From an uncultured Prevotella sp. (GTDB taxonomy: Bacteria; Bacteroidota; Bacteroidia; Bacteroidales; Bacteroidaceae): a DNA stretch of 25,204 nt. The notes beneath the pieces are model-generated. The model was given only the letters and a program-made list of their open reading frames with translations. It was not told the origin of the DNA and did no database searches. Shown piece by piece: positions 15,940-22,759 of the stretch; position 1 is the first letter of the stretch, and each line of letters opens with the position of its first letter. Where the stretch lies: positions 1-25,204 of the forward strand of contig ONQK01000172.1 in NCBI GenBank assembly GCA_900319895.1, in the 5' to 3' direction. A program made the translations under genes and the position numbers.

Positions 15940-15949
15940 CTTACTTTTG
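15918..15949 (+). promoter_or_regulatory. Promoter of the phosphoglycerate dehydrogenase gene
   Basis: TTTG (15918-15921), 20 bp, TACTTTTG (15942-15949): an exact match to the Bacteroidota pattern. The -33 box lies in the loop of the hcp terminator hairpin. It leaves a leader of about 45 nt before the ATG at 16002. Confidence 0.75.
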
Positions 15950-16001
15950 CATCAGAATTTTCACATAATCTATTTTATTTTTACATAATTGAATAAAACG
16001 C

Positions 16002-16919
16002 ATGAAAGTTTTAGTAGCTACAGAAAAACCATTTGCAGCAGTTGCAATTGATGGTATTCGCAAAGAAATAGAAGGCGCGGGCCACGAATTGGCTCTGCTC
16101 GAAAAGTACACAGAGAAATCACAGCTCTTAGACGCAGTAAAAGACGTTGATGCGATGATCATCCGCTCTGACAAAGTGGATGCAGAAGTGCTCGATGCGG
16201 CAAAACAATTGAAAGTAGTTGTGCGCGCAGGTGCAGGATTCGACAACATCGACCTCGCGGCAGCGACAGCACACAATGTCGTAGCAGAGAACACACCTGG
16301 ACAAAATGCAAACGCTGTGGCCGAACTCGTTTTCGGAATGATGGTGTATGCTGTTCGCAACTTGTTCAATGGAAAGGCCGGAACGGAGTTGATGGGCAAG
16401 AAATTGGGTATTCTCGCCTTCGGAAACGTCGGACGTAATGTCGCACGCATTGCAAAAGGCTTCGGAATGGATGTTTATGCTTACGATGCTTTCTGTCCTG
16501 CAAATGTAATCGAAGAAGCGGGCGTACATGCAGTTGCCAACCAAGACGCACTGTTTGAAACTTGTGATGTCGTCTCACTTCACATCCCTGCGACACCAGA
16601 GACTAAACAAAGTATCAACTATGCTCTGGTGAACAAGATGAAAAAAGGCGGTGTGCTTGTAAACACAGCGCGCAAAGAGGTAATCAATGAGGCAGAACTC
16701 GTGAAATTGATGTCAGAACGTGAAGACTTGAAATTTGTTACGGATATCATGCCTGATGCCCATGAAGACTTCGCTAAATTCGAGGGCCGCTACTTTGCAA
16801 CTCCCAAGAAAATGGGTGCACAGACTGCCGAAGCCAACATCAATGCCGGTATCGCAGCCGCACAGCAAATCAATGCCTACTTTGCAACTGGAGACACTCG
16901 CTTCCAGGTAAACAAGTAA
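16002..16919 (+). CDS. serA: D-3-phosphoglycerate dehydrogenase, short ACT-less type
   Basis: NAD-dependent enzyme of the D-2-hydroxyacid dehydrogenase family, expected to oxidise 3-phosphoglycerate to 3-phosphohydroxypyruvate, the substrate of SerC. At 305 residues it lacks the C-terminal ACT domain that gives serine feedback in longer SerA proteins. VVVRAGAGFDNID (72-84) is the substrate-loop motif. The Rossmann motif is AFGNVG (139-144; the first Gly is Ala139) and ends in Asp162, which fits NAD. The catalytic Arg is Arg224 (NTARKEV). The usual catalytic His (TPHIGG in relatives) is replaced: ATPKKMGAQTAEAN puts Lys269 there, and no LDVFxxEP Glu is seen (TDIMPDAH instead). Specificity for phosphoglycerate is inferred from the motif set and from serC nearby. 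Confidence 0.88.
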   Translation: MKVLVATEKPFAAVAIDGIRKEIEGAGHELALLEKYTEKSQLLDAVKDVDAMIIRSDKVDAEVLDAAKQLKVVVRAGAGFDNIDLAAATAHNVVAENTPGQNANAVAELVFGMMVYAVRNLFNGKAGTELMGKKLGILAFGNVGRNVARIAKGFGMDVYAYDAFCPANVIEEAGVHAVANQDALFETCDVVSLHIPATPETKQSINYALVNKMKKGGVLVNTARKEVINEAELVKLMSEREDLKFVTDIMPDAHEDFAKFEGRYFATPKKMGAQTAEANINAGIAAAQQINAYFATGDTRFQVNK

Positions 16920-16931
16920 TTTGGCAAAACC

Positions 16932-16988
16932 ACATAAAAAATAAAGGTGACTCTTCTGCTGAAGACAAGTCACCTTTATTTTTTATGT
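16932..16988. terminator. Bidirectional terminator between serA and rpoD
   Basis: The 21-bp arms 16932-16952 and 16968-16988 are perfectly complementary (core AAAGGTGACT/AGTCACCTTT with A/T-rich ends), around a 15-nt loop that itself contains CTTC/GAAG. The A run on one arm and T run on the other give T tracts in both directions, serving the convergent serA and rpoD. Confidence 0.92.
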
Positions 16989-17001
16989 CGATAAAAATAT
17001 T

Positions 17002-17874
17002 TTAACCCAAATATTTCATTAAAATCTTAGCATTTCCGCTATCACGCAGTTTGGCAATGCTCTTTTCACGGATTTGTCGAACACGCTCACGCGTAAGCCC
17101 CAACTGGTCACCGATTTCTTCGAGCCCCTTTTCGTGACATCCAATGCCGAAACATTCTCTGATAATGGTTATTTCACGGTCTTTGAGCACTTTGTTCAAT
17201 ACGGTGTTCAATTCCAGAGCCATGGACTCGTGGTCAACATTCTTGTCCGTACGACTGTCATCACTGCTGGGCATAACGTCAAGCATGCAGTTGTCCTCAC
17301 CGTCCTGGAAAGGCGCGTCAATGCTGACGTGGTGACCGTCGGCCATCAGGCTTTGCCCGATTTTTTCTTCGTCCAAGTTTGTTGCCTCTGAAAGTTCAGA
17401 AATAGACGGGCGGCGCTGGTTCTCCTGTTCAAAACGATTGATTTCATGATTAATCTTACTCAACGAGCCCACTTGATTCAATGGTAGGCGCACAATGCGG
17501 CTCTGTTCGGCAATAGCTTGTAAGATGCTTTGACGAATCCACCATACTGCATAAGAAATGAATTTGAACCCGCGCGTTTCATCAAATTTTTGAGCAGCTT
17601 TAATCAGGCCGATGTTGCCTTCGTCAATCAAGTCCGTCAACGTCAATCCTTGATGTTGATATTGTTTTGCCACGGAAACGACAAATCGAAGATTGGCCTC
17701 AACAAGCTTGTTCTTGGCACGTTCTCCTTCCGGCCCTCCTTTTCTTATCTTTTGTGCCAACTCTATTTCCTCATCAATAGAAATCAGGGGCGCGCGACCA
17801 ATTTCAACTAAGTATTTGTCTAGAGCCTCACTGGAACGGTTGGTTATACTTTTTTGTATTTTTAGCTGTCTCAT
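17002..17874 (-). CDS. rpoD: Primary sigma factor of RNA polymerase (short Bacteroidota type)
   Basis: Housekeeping sigma factor that directs RNA polymerase to the TTTG/TAnnTTTG promoters seen through the window. The 290 residues begin MRQLKIQKSITNRSSEALDKYL, the standard Bacteroidota start, so region 1.1 is absent. Region 1.2 is at about 15-50. Regions 2.1-2.4 cover 60-120, with DLIDEGNIGLIKAAQKFDE and FKFISYAVWWIRQSI. Region 3 covers about 125-205. Region 4 ends in the helix-turn-helix GLEEIGDQLGLTRERVRQIR (250-269). All regions are intact. It is monocistronic by appearance: a strong terminator lies downstream, and there is 147 bp between it and uvrA upstream. Confidence 0.96.
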   Translation of the reverse strand: MRQLKIQKSITNRSSEALDKYLVEIGRAPLISIDEEIELAQKIRKGGPEGERAKNKLVEANLRFVVSVAKQYQHQGLTLTDLIDEGNIGLIKAAQKFDETRGFKFISYAVWWIRQSILQAIAEQSRIVRLPLNQVGSLSKINHEINRFEQENQRRPSISELSEATNLDEEKIGQSLMADGHHVSIDAPFQDGEDNCMLDVMPSSDDSRTDKNVDHESMALELNTVLNKVLKDREITIIRECFGIGCHEKGLEEIGDQLGLTRERVRQIREKSIAKLRDSGNAKILMKYLG

Positions 17875-17896
17875 AATTCATTTTTACTTTACTAAG

Positions 17897-17913
17897 TGTT
17901 TGAAAATCAAACA
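17897..17913. promoter_or_regulatory. 17-bp palindrome in the rpoD leader
   Basis: TGTTTGA-AAA-TCAAACA is a perfect 7-bp inverted repeat with a 3-bp spacer, between the rpoD -7 element and its ATG (22-38 bp upstream of the start). It could be an operator or a leader hairpin close to the ribosome site. Function unknown. Confidence 0.45.
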
Positions 17914-17943
17914 TGTATACCAAATAGGGTAAATTAGGCGCTG

Positions 17944-17951
17944 CAAAATTA
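17944..17951 (-). promoter_or_regulatory. -7 element of the rpoD promoter
   Basis: On the minus strand TAATTTTG (17951-17944) matches TAnnTTTG, leaving a leader of about 60 nt. No clear TTTG at the -33 position; the upstream part is poly-A/T (17952-18000). Confidence 0.5.
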
Positions 17952-18021
17952 CAAAAAAAACACCATCTTTTCGCCGTTTTTTTTAAAAAAAGTAGTTAAA
18001 AAATATTAAAATTACATTAAG

Positions 18022-20865
18022 TCATATTTCCCACATCAGTTTTTCTTTTAGGTATTTCCCTGTTATGCTTTGTTGGCAGGCAGCCACCTCCTCTGGGGTT
18101 CCTGTTGCCACGAGCTGACCGCCTTCCAAGCCTCCGTCTGGTCCTAAATCAATGATGTAGTCGGCATTTTTGATGATTTCCATGTTGTGTTCAACGATGA
18201 CGACGGTATGTCCGCGCTCTACCAAAGCTTTGAAGGCGCGCAGCAAGCATTGAATGTCGTGAAAATGCAGTCCAGTTGTTGGCTCGTCAAAGATAAATAA
18301 AGTGGATTCTTGTTTTTCTTGACCGATGAAATAAGCAAGTTTTACGCGTTGGTTCTCTCCTCCTGAAAGTGTTGAGGAGCTTTGGCCAAGTTTGATGTAT
18401 CCCAGCCCGACTTCTTGAAGCAATTGCAAACGGTTGGCAATTTGCGGCTGGTGGTTGGTGGAGAAAAACTCAACAGCCTCTGCTACAGTCATTTCCAAAA
18501 TGTCGTTGATGCTTTGCCCTGCAAATTTTACGTCAAGAATTTCGTTTTTGAACCTTTTTCCGTGGCAGCTGTCGCATTCTAGTTCCAGGTCTGCCATAAA
18601 TTGCATCTCCACGGTAATGGTGCCCGTTCCCTTACACTCTTCACATCGTCCTCCATCGGTGTTGAACGAGAAATGTTGGGCGGTGTATTGCATTTGCTTT
18701 GACAACGGCTGTTCTGCATACAGCTGCCGAATGGCGTCATAGGCTTTCAGGTAGGTGGCGGGATTGGAGCGGATGCTTTTTCCGATGGGATTTTGGTCGA
18801 CAAATTCGACATGTTTAATTTGCTTCCAGTCGCCCTCCAAGCTTAAGTATTCGCCGGGAGCGTCCGCCGCCTCACCCAAATGGCGCAGCAGGGCAGGGTA
18901 GAGGGTGCCTTTCACTAGTGACGATTTGCCGCTGCCGCTCACGCCCGTAACGACGGTGACGACGTTTAGTGGGAATTTCACATCAATGCCTTTAAGATTG
19001 TGCATGCGAGCGCCTTTGAGAACAATGGAGAGGTTCCAGGGGCGGCGGCTGGATGGTATCTGGATTTTCTCTTCTCCCAGCAAATACTTCAAGGAGTAGC
19101 TTTGCGGGTGTTTTTTCAATAAGTTTTTGTTTTGAACTTTCTTATGTTGTTGAAAATCGCTTGTCTTTCCCATAAATACGACCTCTCCGCCACATCGACC
19201 TGCATCGGGGCCGATGTCAATGAGAAAGTCGGCGGCCCTCAAGATGTCTTCATCATGTTCGACGACGACAACCGTGTTGCCAATCTCTTTCAACGATTTC
19301 AGCACGCCAATGAGGCGTTCTGTGTCACGGCTGTGCAGGCCGATGCTGGGCTCGTCGAGGATATAGAGCGATCCGACCAAGCTGCTGCCCAGCGACGTGG
19401 TGAGGTTGATGCGTTGGCTTTCTCCGCCGCTTAGCGTGTTGGATTGGCGGTTCAGCGTAAGGTATTCCAGTCCGACGTTGACTAGGTATTGCAGCCTATT
19501 TTTAATTTCCAATAATATCCTTTTCCCGATTTTGCTTTCGTATTCGTTGAGTTGCAATCCGTCAAACCACGTTTTAAGTTCGGAAATGGGCATTTCGACC
19601 AAGTCTGAGATACTTTTTCCTGCAATTTTCACATATTCAGCCTCCTTTTTCAGCCTTTTTCCATGGCAGTCTGGGCATTTTGTCTTGCCGCGAAAGCGGT
19701 TTTGCAATACTCTGTATTGGATTTTGTAGAGATTTTCTTTGACCATCTGGAAAAACGCGTCAATACAAATACGCTCTCTCATCTCCAAGTGCTGCTCAGT
19801 AGGCAGTCCGTGCCAAAGCCAGTCTTTTTGCTCTTGTGTCAAATTAAGGTAGGGTTCAAAAATAGGGAAATCGACAGCTGTTGCGCGCCTGCAAAATTCA
19901 CTTTGCCATTGTTTCATCTTTTCCCCATGCCAGCATTGTACACAGCCTTCATAAACACTGAGTGTGGTGTTGGGGACAACCAATTTTTCGTCAATCCCGA
20001 TGACGCTTCCAAAGCCTTCGCAGTTGGGGCAGGCTCCGAGAGGGGAGTTGAACGAGAACATGTTTTCGTTGGGTTCTTCAAATGTCATGCCGTCTGCCTC
20101 ATAACGCATGGAAAATCGATGAATTTCGTGGTCGGGCAGGAAAACCAGGAAGCATTCTCCGTTGCCTTCAAAAAGAGCCGTCTCAACCGAGTCGGTGAGG
20201 CGGGAGATGAAGTCTTTTGAGTCGTTGACAGACATCCTGTCAATCAAGAGTGCGATGTCTTTTGCAGAATGTTTTTTTGTGTCTTCATTTTGCAAAAACT
20301 CATCGATCGTTTGTATCTCACCTTCTACCCAAAGGCGTGAATAACCCTGTTGCAGCCCCATTTGCAGATGTTGCTCCAAGGTCCTTCCCTCAATGACCTT
20401 GAGCGGTGCCATGACCATGAATTTTGTTCCCTTGGCATGTCTTTTCATACACTCGATGACATCGTCTGCGCTGTGTTTCCTTACCTCTTTCCCGCTAATT
20501 GGCGAGTAGGTTTTTCCGATTCTGGCAAAGAGGAGCCTTAAATAGTCGTAAATTTCGGTTGAAGTGCCCACGGTCGAGCGCGGGTTCCTGCTGATGACTT
20601 TCTGTTCGATGGCGATGGCGGGTGGCAGCCCTTTGATGAAGTCACATTCAGGCTTTTTCATGCGCCCGAGGAATTGTCTGGCGTATGCCGAAAGGCTTTC
20701 CACATAGCGGCGCTGTCCTTCTGCATACAATGTGTCAAAAGCCAATGACGATTTGCCGCTGCCGCTGACACCTGCAATTACAACTAATTGATTGTGAGGT
20801 ATTTCCAGTGAGATGTTCTTGAGATTGTTAACCCTGGCATTTTTTATTTCGATGATTTTTTTCAT
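18022..20865 (-). CDS. uvrA: Excinuclease ABC subunit A
   Basis: Damage-recognition ATPase of nucleotide excision repair; it loads UvrB at lesions. The 947 residues contain two ABC-type ATPase modules: Walker A GVSGSGKSS at 32-40 and again at 641-649, with signature motifs LSGGESQR and LSGGENQR and Walker B regions YILDEPSIGLH and FIFDEPTTGLH. The C-terminal zinc finger is intact (CEECKGTG ... CDSCHGKRF, about 739-770). The first zinc finger is not: the ACPNCEGFG pair (about 278-286) is present, but the upstream CxxC of E. coli UvrA is replaced by RYEADGMTF. A further CPDCHGKRL lies near 398. Bacteroidota often have more than one UvrA; full length and intact ATPase motifs argue for an active one. 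Confidence 0.95.
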   Translation of the reverse strand: MKKIIEIKNARVNNLKNISLEIPHNQLVVIAGVSGSGKSSLAFDTLYAEGQRRYVESLSAYARQFLGRMKKPECDFIKGLPPAIAIEQKVISRNPRSTVGTSTEIYDYLRLLFARIGKTYSPISGKEVRKHSADDVIECMKRHAKGTKFMVMAPLKVIEGRTLEQHLQMGLQQGYSRLWVEGEIQTIDEFLQNEDTKKHSAKDIALLIDRMSVNDSKDFISRLTDSVETALFEGNGECFLVFLPDHEIHRFSMRYEADGMTFEEPNENMFSFNSPLGACPNCEGFGSVIGIDEKLVVPNTTLSVYEGCVQCWHGEKMKQWQSEFCRRATAVDFPIFEPYLNLTQEQKDWLWHGLPTEQHLEMRERICIDAFFQMVKENLYKIQYRVLQNRFRGKTKCPDCHGKRLKKEAEYVKIAGKSISDLVEMPISELKTWFDGLQLNEYESKIGKRILLEIKNRLQYLVNVGLEYLTLNRQSNTLSGGESQRINLTTSLGSSLVGSLYILDEPSIGLHSRDTERLIGVLKSLKEIGNTVVVVEHDEDILRAADFLIDIGPDAGRCGGEVVFMGKTSDFQQHKKVQNKNLLKKHPQSYSLKYLLGEEKIQIPSSRRPWNLSIVLKGARMHNLKGIDVKFPLNVVTVVTGVSGSGKSSLVKGTLYPALLRHLGEAADAPGEYLSLEGDWKQIKHVEFVDQNPIGKSIRSNPATYLKAYDAIRQLYAEQPLSKQMQYTAQHFSFNTDGGRCEECKGTGTITVEMQFMADLELECDSCHGKRFKNEILDVKFAGQSINDILEMTVAEAVEFFSTNHQPQIANRLQLLQEVGLGYIKLGQSSSTLSGGENQRVKLAYFIGQEKQESTLFIFDEPTTGLHFHDIQCLLRAFKALVERGHTVVIVEHNMEIIKNADYIIDLGPDGGLEGGQLVATGTPEEVAACQQSITGKYLKEKLMWEI

Positions 20866-20894
20866 GTGTCGATTCCGCTCTTGTTTAGAACCTA

Positions 20895-20902
20895 CAAAGG
20901 TA
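20895..20902 (-). promoter_or_regulatory. Candidate -7 element of uvrA
   Basis: TACCTTTG on the minus strand (20902-20895) fits TAnnTTTG, about 30 bp before the uvrA ATG. No TTTG at the expected upstream distance. Confidence 0.4.
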
Positions 20903-20961
20903 ATGTTTTTTTATGAAATGACTGTAGTGCGAGGCATAATTTGTTGGTTTAGATACAATAA

Positions 20962-20991
20962 TACCGCATCATACAAGTGTAAAATGCGGCA
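20962..20991 (-). terminator. Hairpin after the Asp-rich protein gene, possible terminator
   Basis: TACCGCAT (20962-20969) pairs with ATGCGGCA (20984-20991) through eight pairs including one G-T, and TACA/TGTA can pair further inside. On the minus strand it follows the stop at 21022 by about 30 nt and leads into TTATTGTAT. The T tract is poor, so efficiency is uncertain. Confidence 0.4.
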
Positions 20992-21021
20992 TTTATGTCT
21001 TTTTAATGATGTAATTTCCCG

Positions 21022-21843
21022 TTATTCGTCATAAACGTCGTCGGCCACGTCGTCTGTCGTCACGTCAAGTTCTTCGGGCGATGCCTCATAGGTTGTCCGG
21101 TAGCTTTCTTCTGAGAACGCATCCTCGTCGAAATCGTCCTCATCGTCGTCTCTATCGTCCTTGTGCGTGTCCTCAGGCAGGTCCATGTCGTCATCGTCGT
21201 CGTCATCGTCGTCCAGGAATTTCTTCTCTGGTATGTCTTCTTTTGTCTTTTCGACTTCAAGTATTGGTTTTACCTTGGCAAAGATGGCTTCCACCCATAG
21301 CCCTTTGGGGATTTCCAGGACTTCAAACCCATCGTTGATTTTCTTTTCATACATGCCGCCTTTTTTATGGAGACGGTCATGGGGAAGGGTTATTGTGCTG
21401 ATGGAGAATCCTTTTTCAATGACGTCGCGGATGCTTTGCGACAAACTTTCCCAACCTCCCCCGAAGTTGCGTTCGATGACTTTCAAGAGCGTTTCGGCAG
21501 AAATGTGGTGGATGTTTTCGTAAGTCAAGTCAGTCACTCGGTTGATGGGGCGTTTTTTCACCGCCCACTTGATTTTTTCCTCTCCCTCGCTTTTGATGGC
21601 TTTTACTTTAAAGCCTCTGTCTTGGTATTTTTTGATTACCTCGGGTTTGTCTATCTTGATTTCTTCCGCCTCAAATGCGGTCTTGATAATGTCTAGATAA
21701 TGGCGGAAATTTTCACGCAAGTCAATGTCTTTCTGTGCCTGTTCCATCATGCGAAGAATGTCGTTCTCTTGCATGTTCCATACATTTCCTTTGCTGAGCA
21801 TCTTGAGCGTCAACGATTTGTTTAAATCCTTTTCCATTTCCAT
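21022..21843 (-). CDS. Asp-rich conserved hypothetical protein
   Basis: A soluble protein of 273 residues that I cannot assign to a named family. There is no signal peptide or membrane segment. The N-terminal two thirds (about 1-190) look folded: a helical start (LTLKMLSKGNVWNMQENDIL, LRENFRHYLDIIKTAFEAEE), then KWAVKKRPINRVTDLTYENI, an ERNFGGGWESLSQSIRD segment and EIPKGLWVEAIFAK. From about 200 the chain becomes a disordered acidic tail with nine consecutive Asp followed by Asp/Glu-rich clusters to the end. The poly-Asp tract is encoded by an ATC/GTC-type triplet repeat around 21186-21213 and may vary in length. It starts 29 nt after the omega-amidase stop, so the two are probably cotranscribed. 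An acidic tail suggests binding to a basic partner or nucleic-acid mimicry, but that is speculation. Confidence 0.8.
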   Translation of the reverse strand: MEMEKDLNKSLTLKMLSKGNVWNMQENDILRMMEQAQKDIDLRENFRHYLDIIKTAFEAEEIKIDKPEVIKKYQDRGFKVKAIKSEGEEKIKWAVKKRPINRVTDLTYENIHHISAETLLKVIERNFGGGWESLSQSIRDVIEKGFSISTITLPHDRLHKKGGMYEKKINDGFEVLEIPKGLWVEAIFAKVKPILEVEKTKEDIPEKKFLDDDDDDDDDMDLPEDTHKDDRDDDEDDFDEDAFSEESYRTTYEASPEELDVTTDDVADDVYDE

Positions 21844-21872
21844 GTTAAATTTATTGTGTAGTAAACTGTTTT

Positions 21873-22646
21873 TTATGTTATTATAAATGAATCACCGTCG
21901 TCAAGCACCCGGAATTTGTTTCTGAATGCAAAGAGTGCATCTTTGTCGACATCAGCCGTCATTATCTGTTGATTTTCAGCATAGTAGCAACTTATTTCGT
22001 TGCCTTTCGCGTCAAGGACCACACTGTGCCCAGGGTAGAGATTCTTGTCATCAGTCCCAATTCTATTGGCAGCAATGACAAAACATTGATTCTCGATGGC
22101 GCGCGCGCGCAGCAAAATATCCCACGCCTTGATTCTTGCATCAGGCCAGCTGGCGATGTAGATGATTGCGTCGAAATCGCCTTGATTACGGCTCCAGACG
22201 GGAAAGCGCAGGTCGTAGCAAGTGAGTAAAAGGAAGCGAAGCCCGCCAAACTCCACGATTTTACGCTCTCGGCCAGCCGTATAGACCTTGTCTTCGCCAC
22301 CAAATGTGAACAGATGGCGTTTGTCGTAAAATTCTGTTTTTCCGTTAGGGCAAACAAAATAAAACCGGTTCACAATCGCGGGCCTGCCCTCTTCTTGAAG
22401 AGGGGCAACGGTCGTCGGGACGCTGCCGCACACCGCCGCGCCGCACCGGGATGCTGTCTTTTGCATCCAGCGTAGTGTGGCTTGCTTGTCGTCGACGACA
22501 CTTTCGGTCATAAAGCCAGTGCTCCACATCTCCGGCAACACATACATGTCTGATTTTGGAGCTGTTTGCAACAAAAGTTCCGCCCGACGGATGTTTTCTT
22601 CGTAATCCGCCCATACTATGTCTGTTTGTAATATAGTAACAGTCAT
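21873..22646 (-). CDS. Nitrilase-superfamily amidohydrolase, omega-amidase (YafV/NIT2) type
   Basis: A carbon-nitrogen hydrolase of 257 residues. The catalytic triad is complete: Glu39 (LPEMWSTGF), Lys109 (YDKRHLF) and Cys143 (LTCYDLRFP). The extended CYDLRFPVWSRN motif and KRHLFTFGGED are the marks of the YafV/omega-amidase group, which deamidates 2-oxoglutaramate and 2-oxosuccinamate formed by transaminases that use glutamine or asparagine. This substrate is inferred from motif similarity. It is the first gene of a probable two-gene unit with the Asp-rich protein and is divergent from rarA with its own promoter. No signal peptide; cytoplasmic. Confidence 0.9.
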   Translation of the reverse strand: MTVTILQTDIVWADYEENIRRAELLLQTAPKSDMYVLPEMWSTGFMTESVVDDKQATLRWMQKTASRCGAAVCGSVPTTVAPLQEEGRPAIVNRFYFVCPNGKTEFYDKRHLFTFGGEDKVYTAGRERKIVEFGGLRFLLLTCYDLRFPVWSRNQGDFDAIIYIASWPDARIKAWDILLRARAIENQCFVIAANRIGTDDKNLYPGHSVVLDAKGNEISCYYAENQQIMTADVDKDALFAFRNKFRVLDDGDSFIIT

Positions 22647-22666
22647 CTGATTGTGCTTTTGTGATG

Positions 22667-22697
22667 CAAAATTACGATATTATCCGTGATTCGCAAG
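22667..22697 (-). promoter_or_regulatory. Promoter of the omega-amidase gene
   Basis: On the minus strand CTTG (22697-22694, three of four -33 bases), 19 bp, TAATTTTG (22674-22667). It leaves a short leader of about 15 nt to the ATG at 22646. Confidence 0.6.
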
Positions 22698-22713
22698 TTT
22701 TTTGAATGAAAAT

Positions 22714-22744
22714 TTTGTGCATTCACATATATTTCCTATTTTTG
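22714..22744 (+). promoter_or_regulatory. Promoter of rarA
   Basis: TTTG (22714-22717), 19 bp, TATTTTTG (22737-22744): an exact match to the Bacteroidota pattern. Transcription should begin near 22750, so the upstream in-frame ATG at 22706 cannot be used and rarA must start at 22760 with a very short leader. Confidence 0.72.
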
Positions 22745-22759
22745 TCTTTCTTAAAAACC

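Noticed and set aside
19663..20220. A 185-codon plus-strand open frame inside uvrA
   Set aside because: It is antisense to conserved uvrA sequence, shows no recognisable motif and has no promoter; shadow frame.
21186..21213. GTC/ATC triplet microsatellite
   Set aside because: Fully explained as the coding sequence of the poly-Asp tract in the acidic protein; noted there instead of as a separate repeat.
22099..22110. GC dinucleotide run of 12 bases, possible Z-DNA
   Set aside because: It encodes part of a conserved Ala-Arg-Ala stretch of the omega-amidase and is too short to support a separate call.
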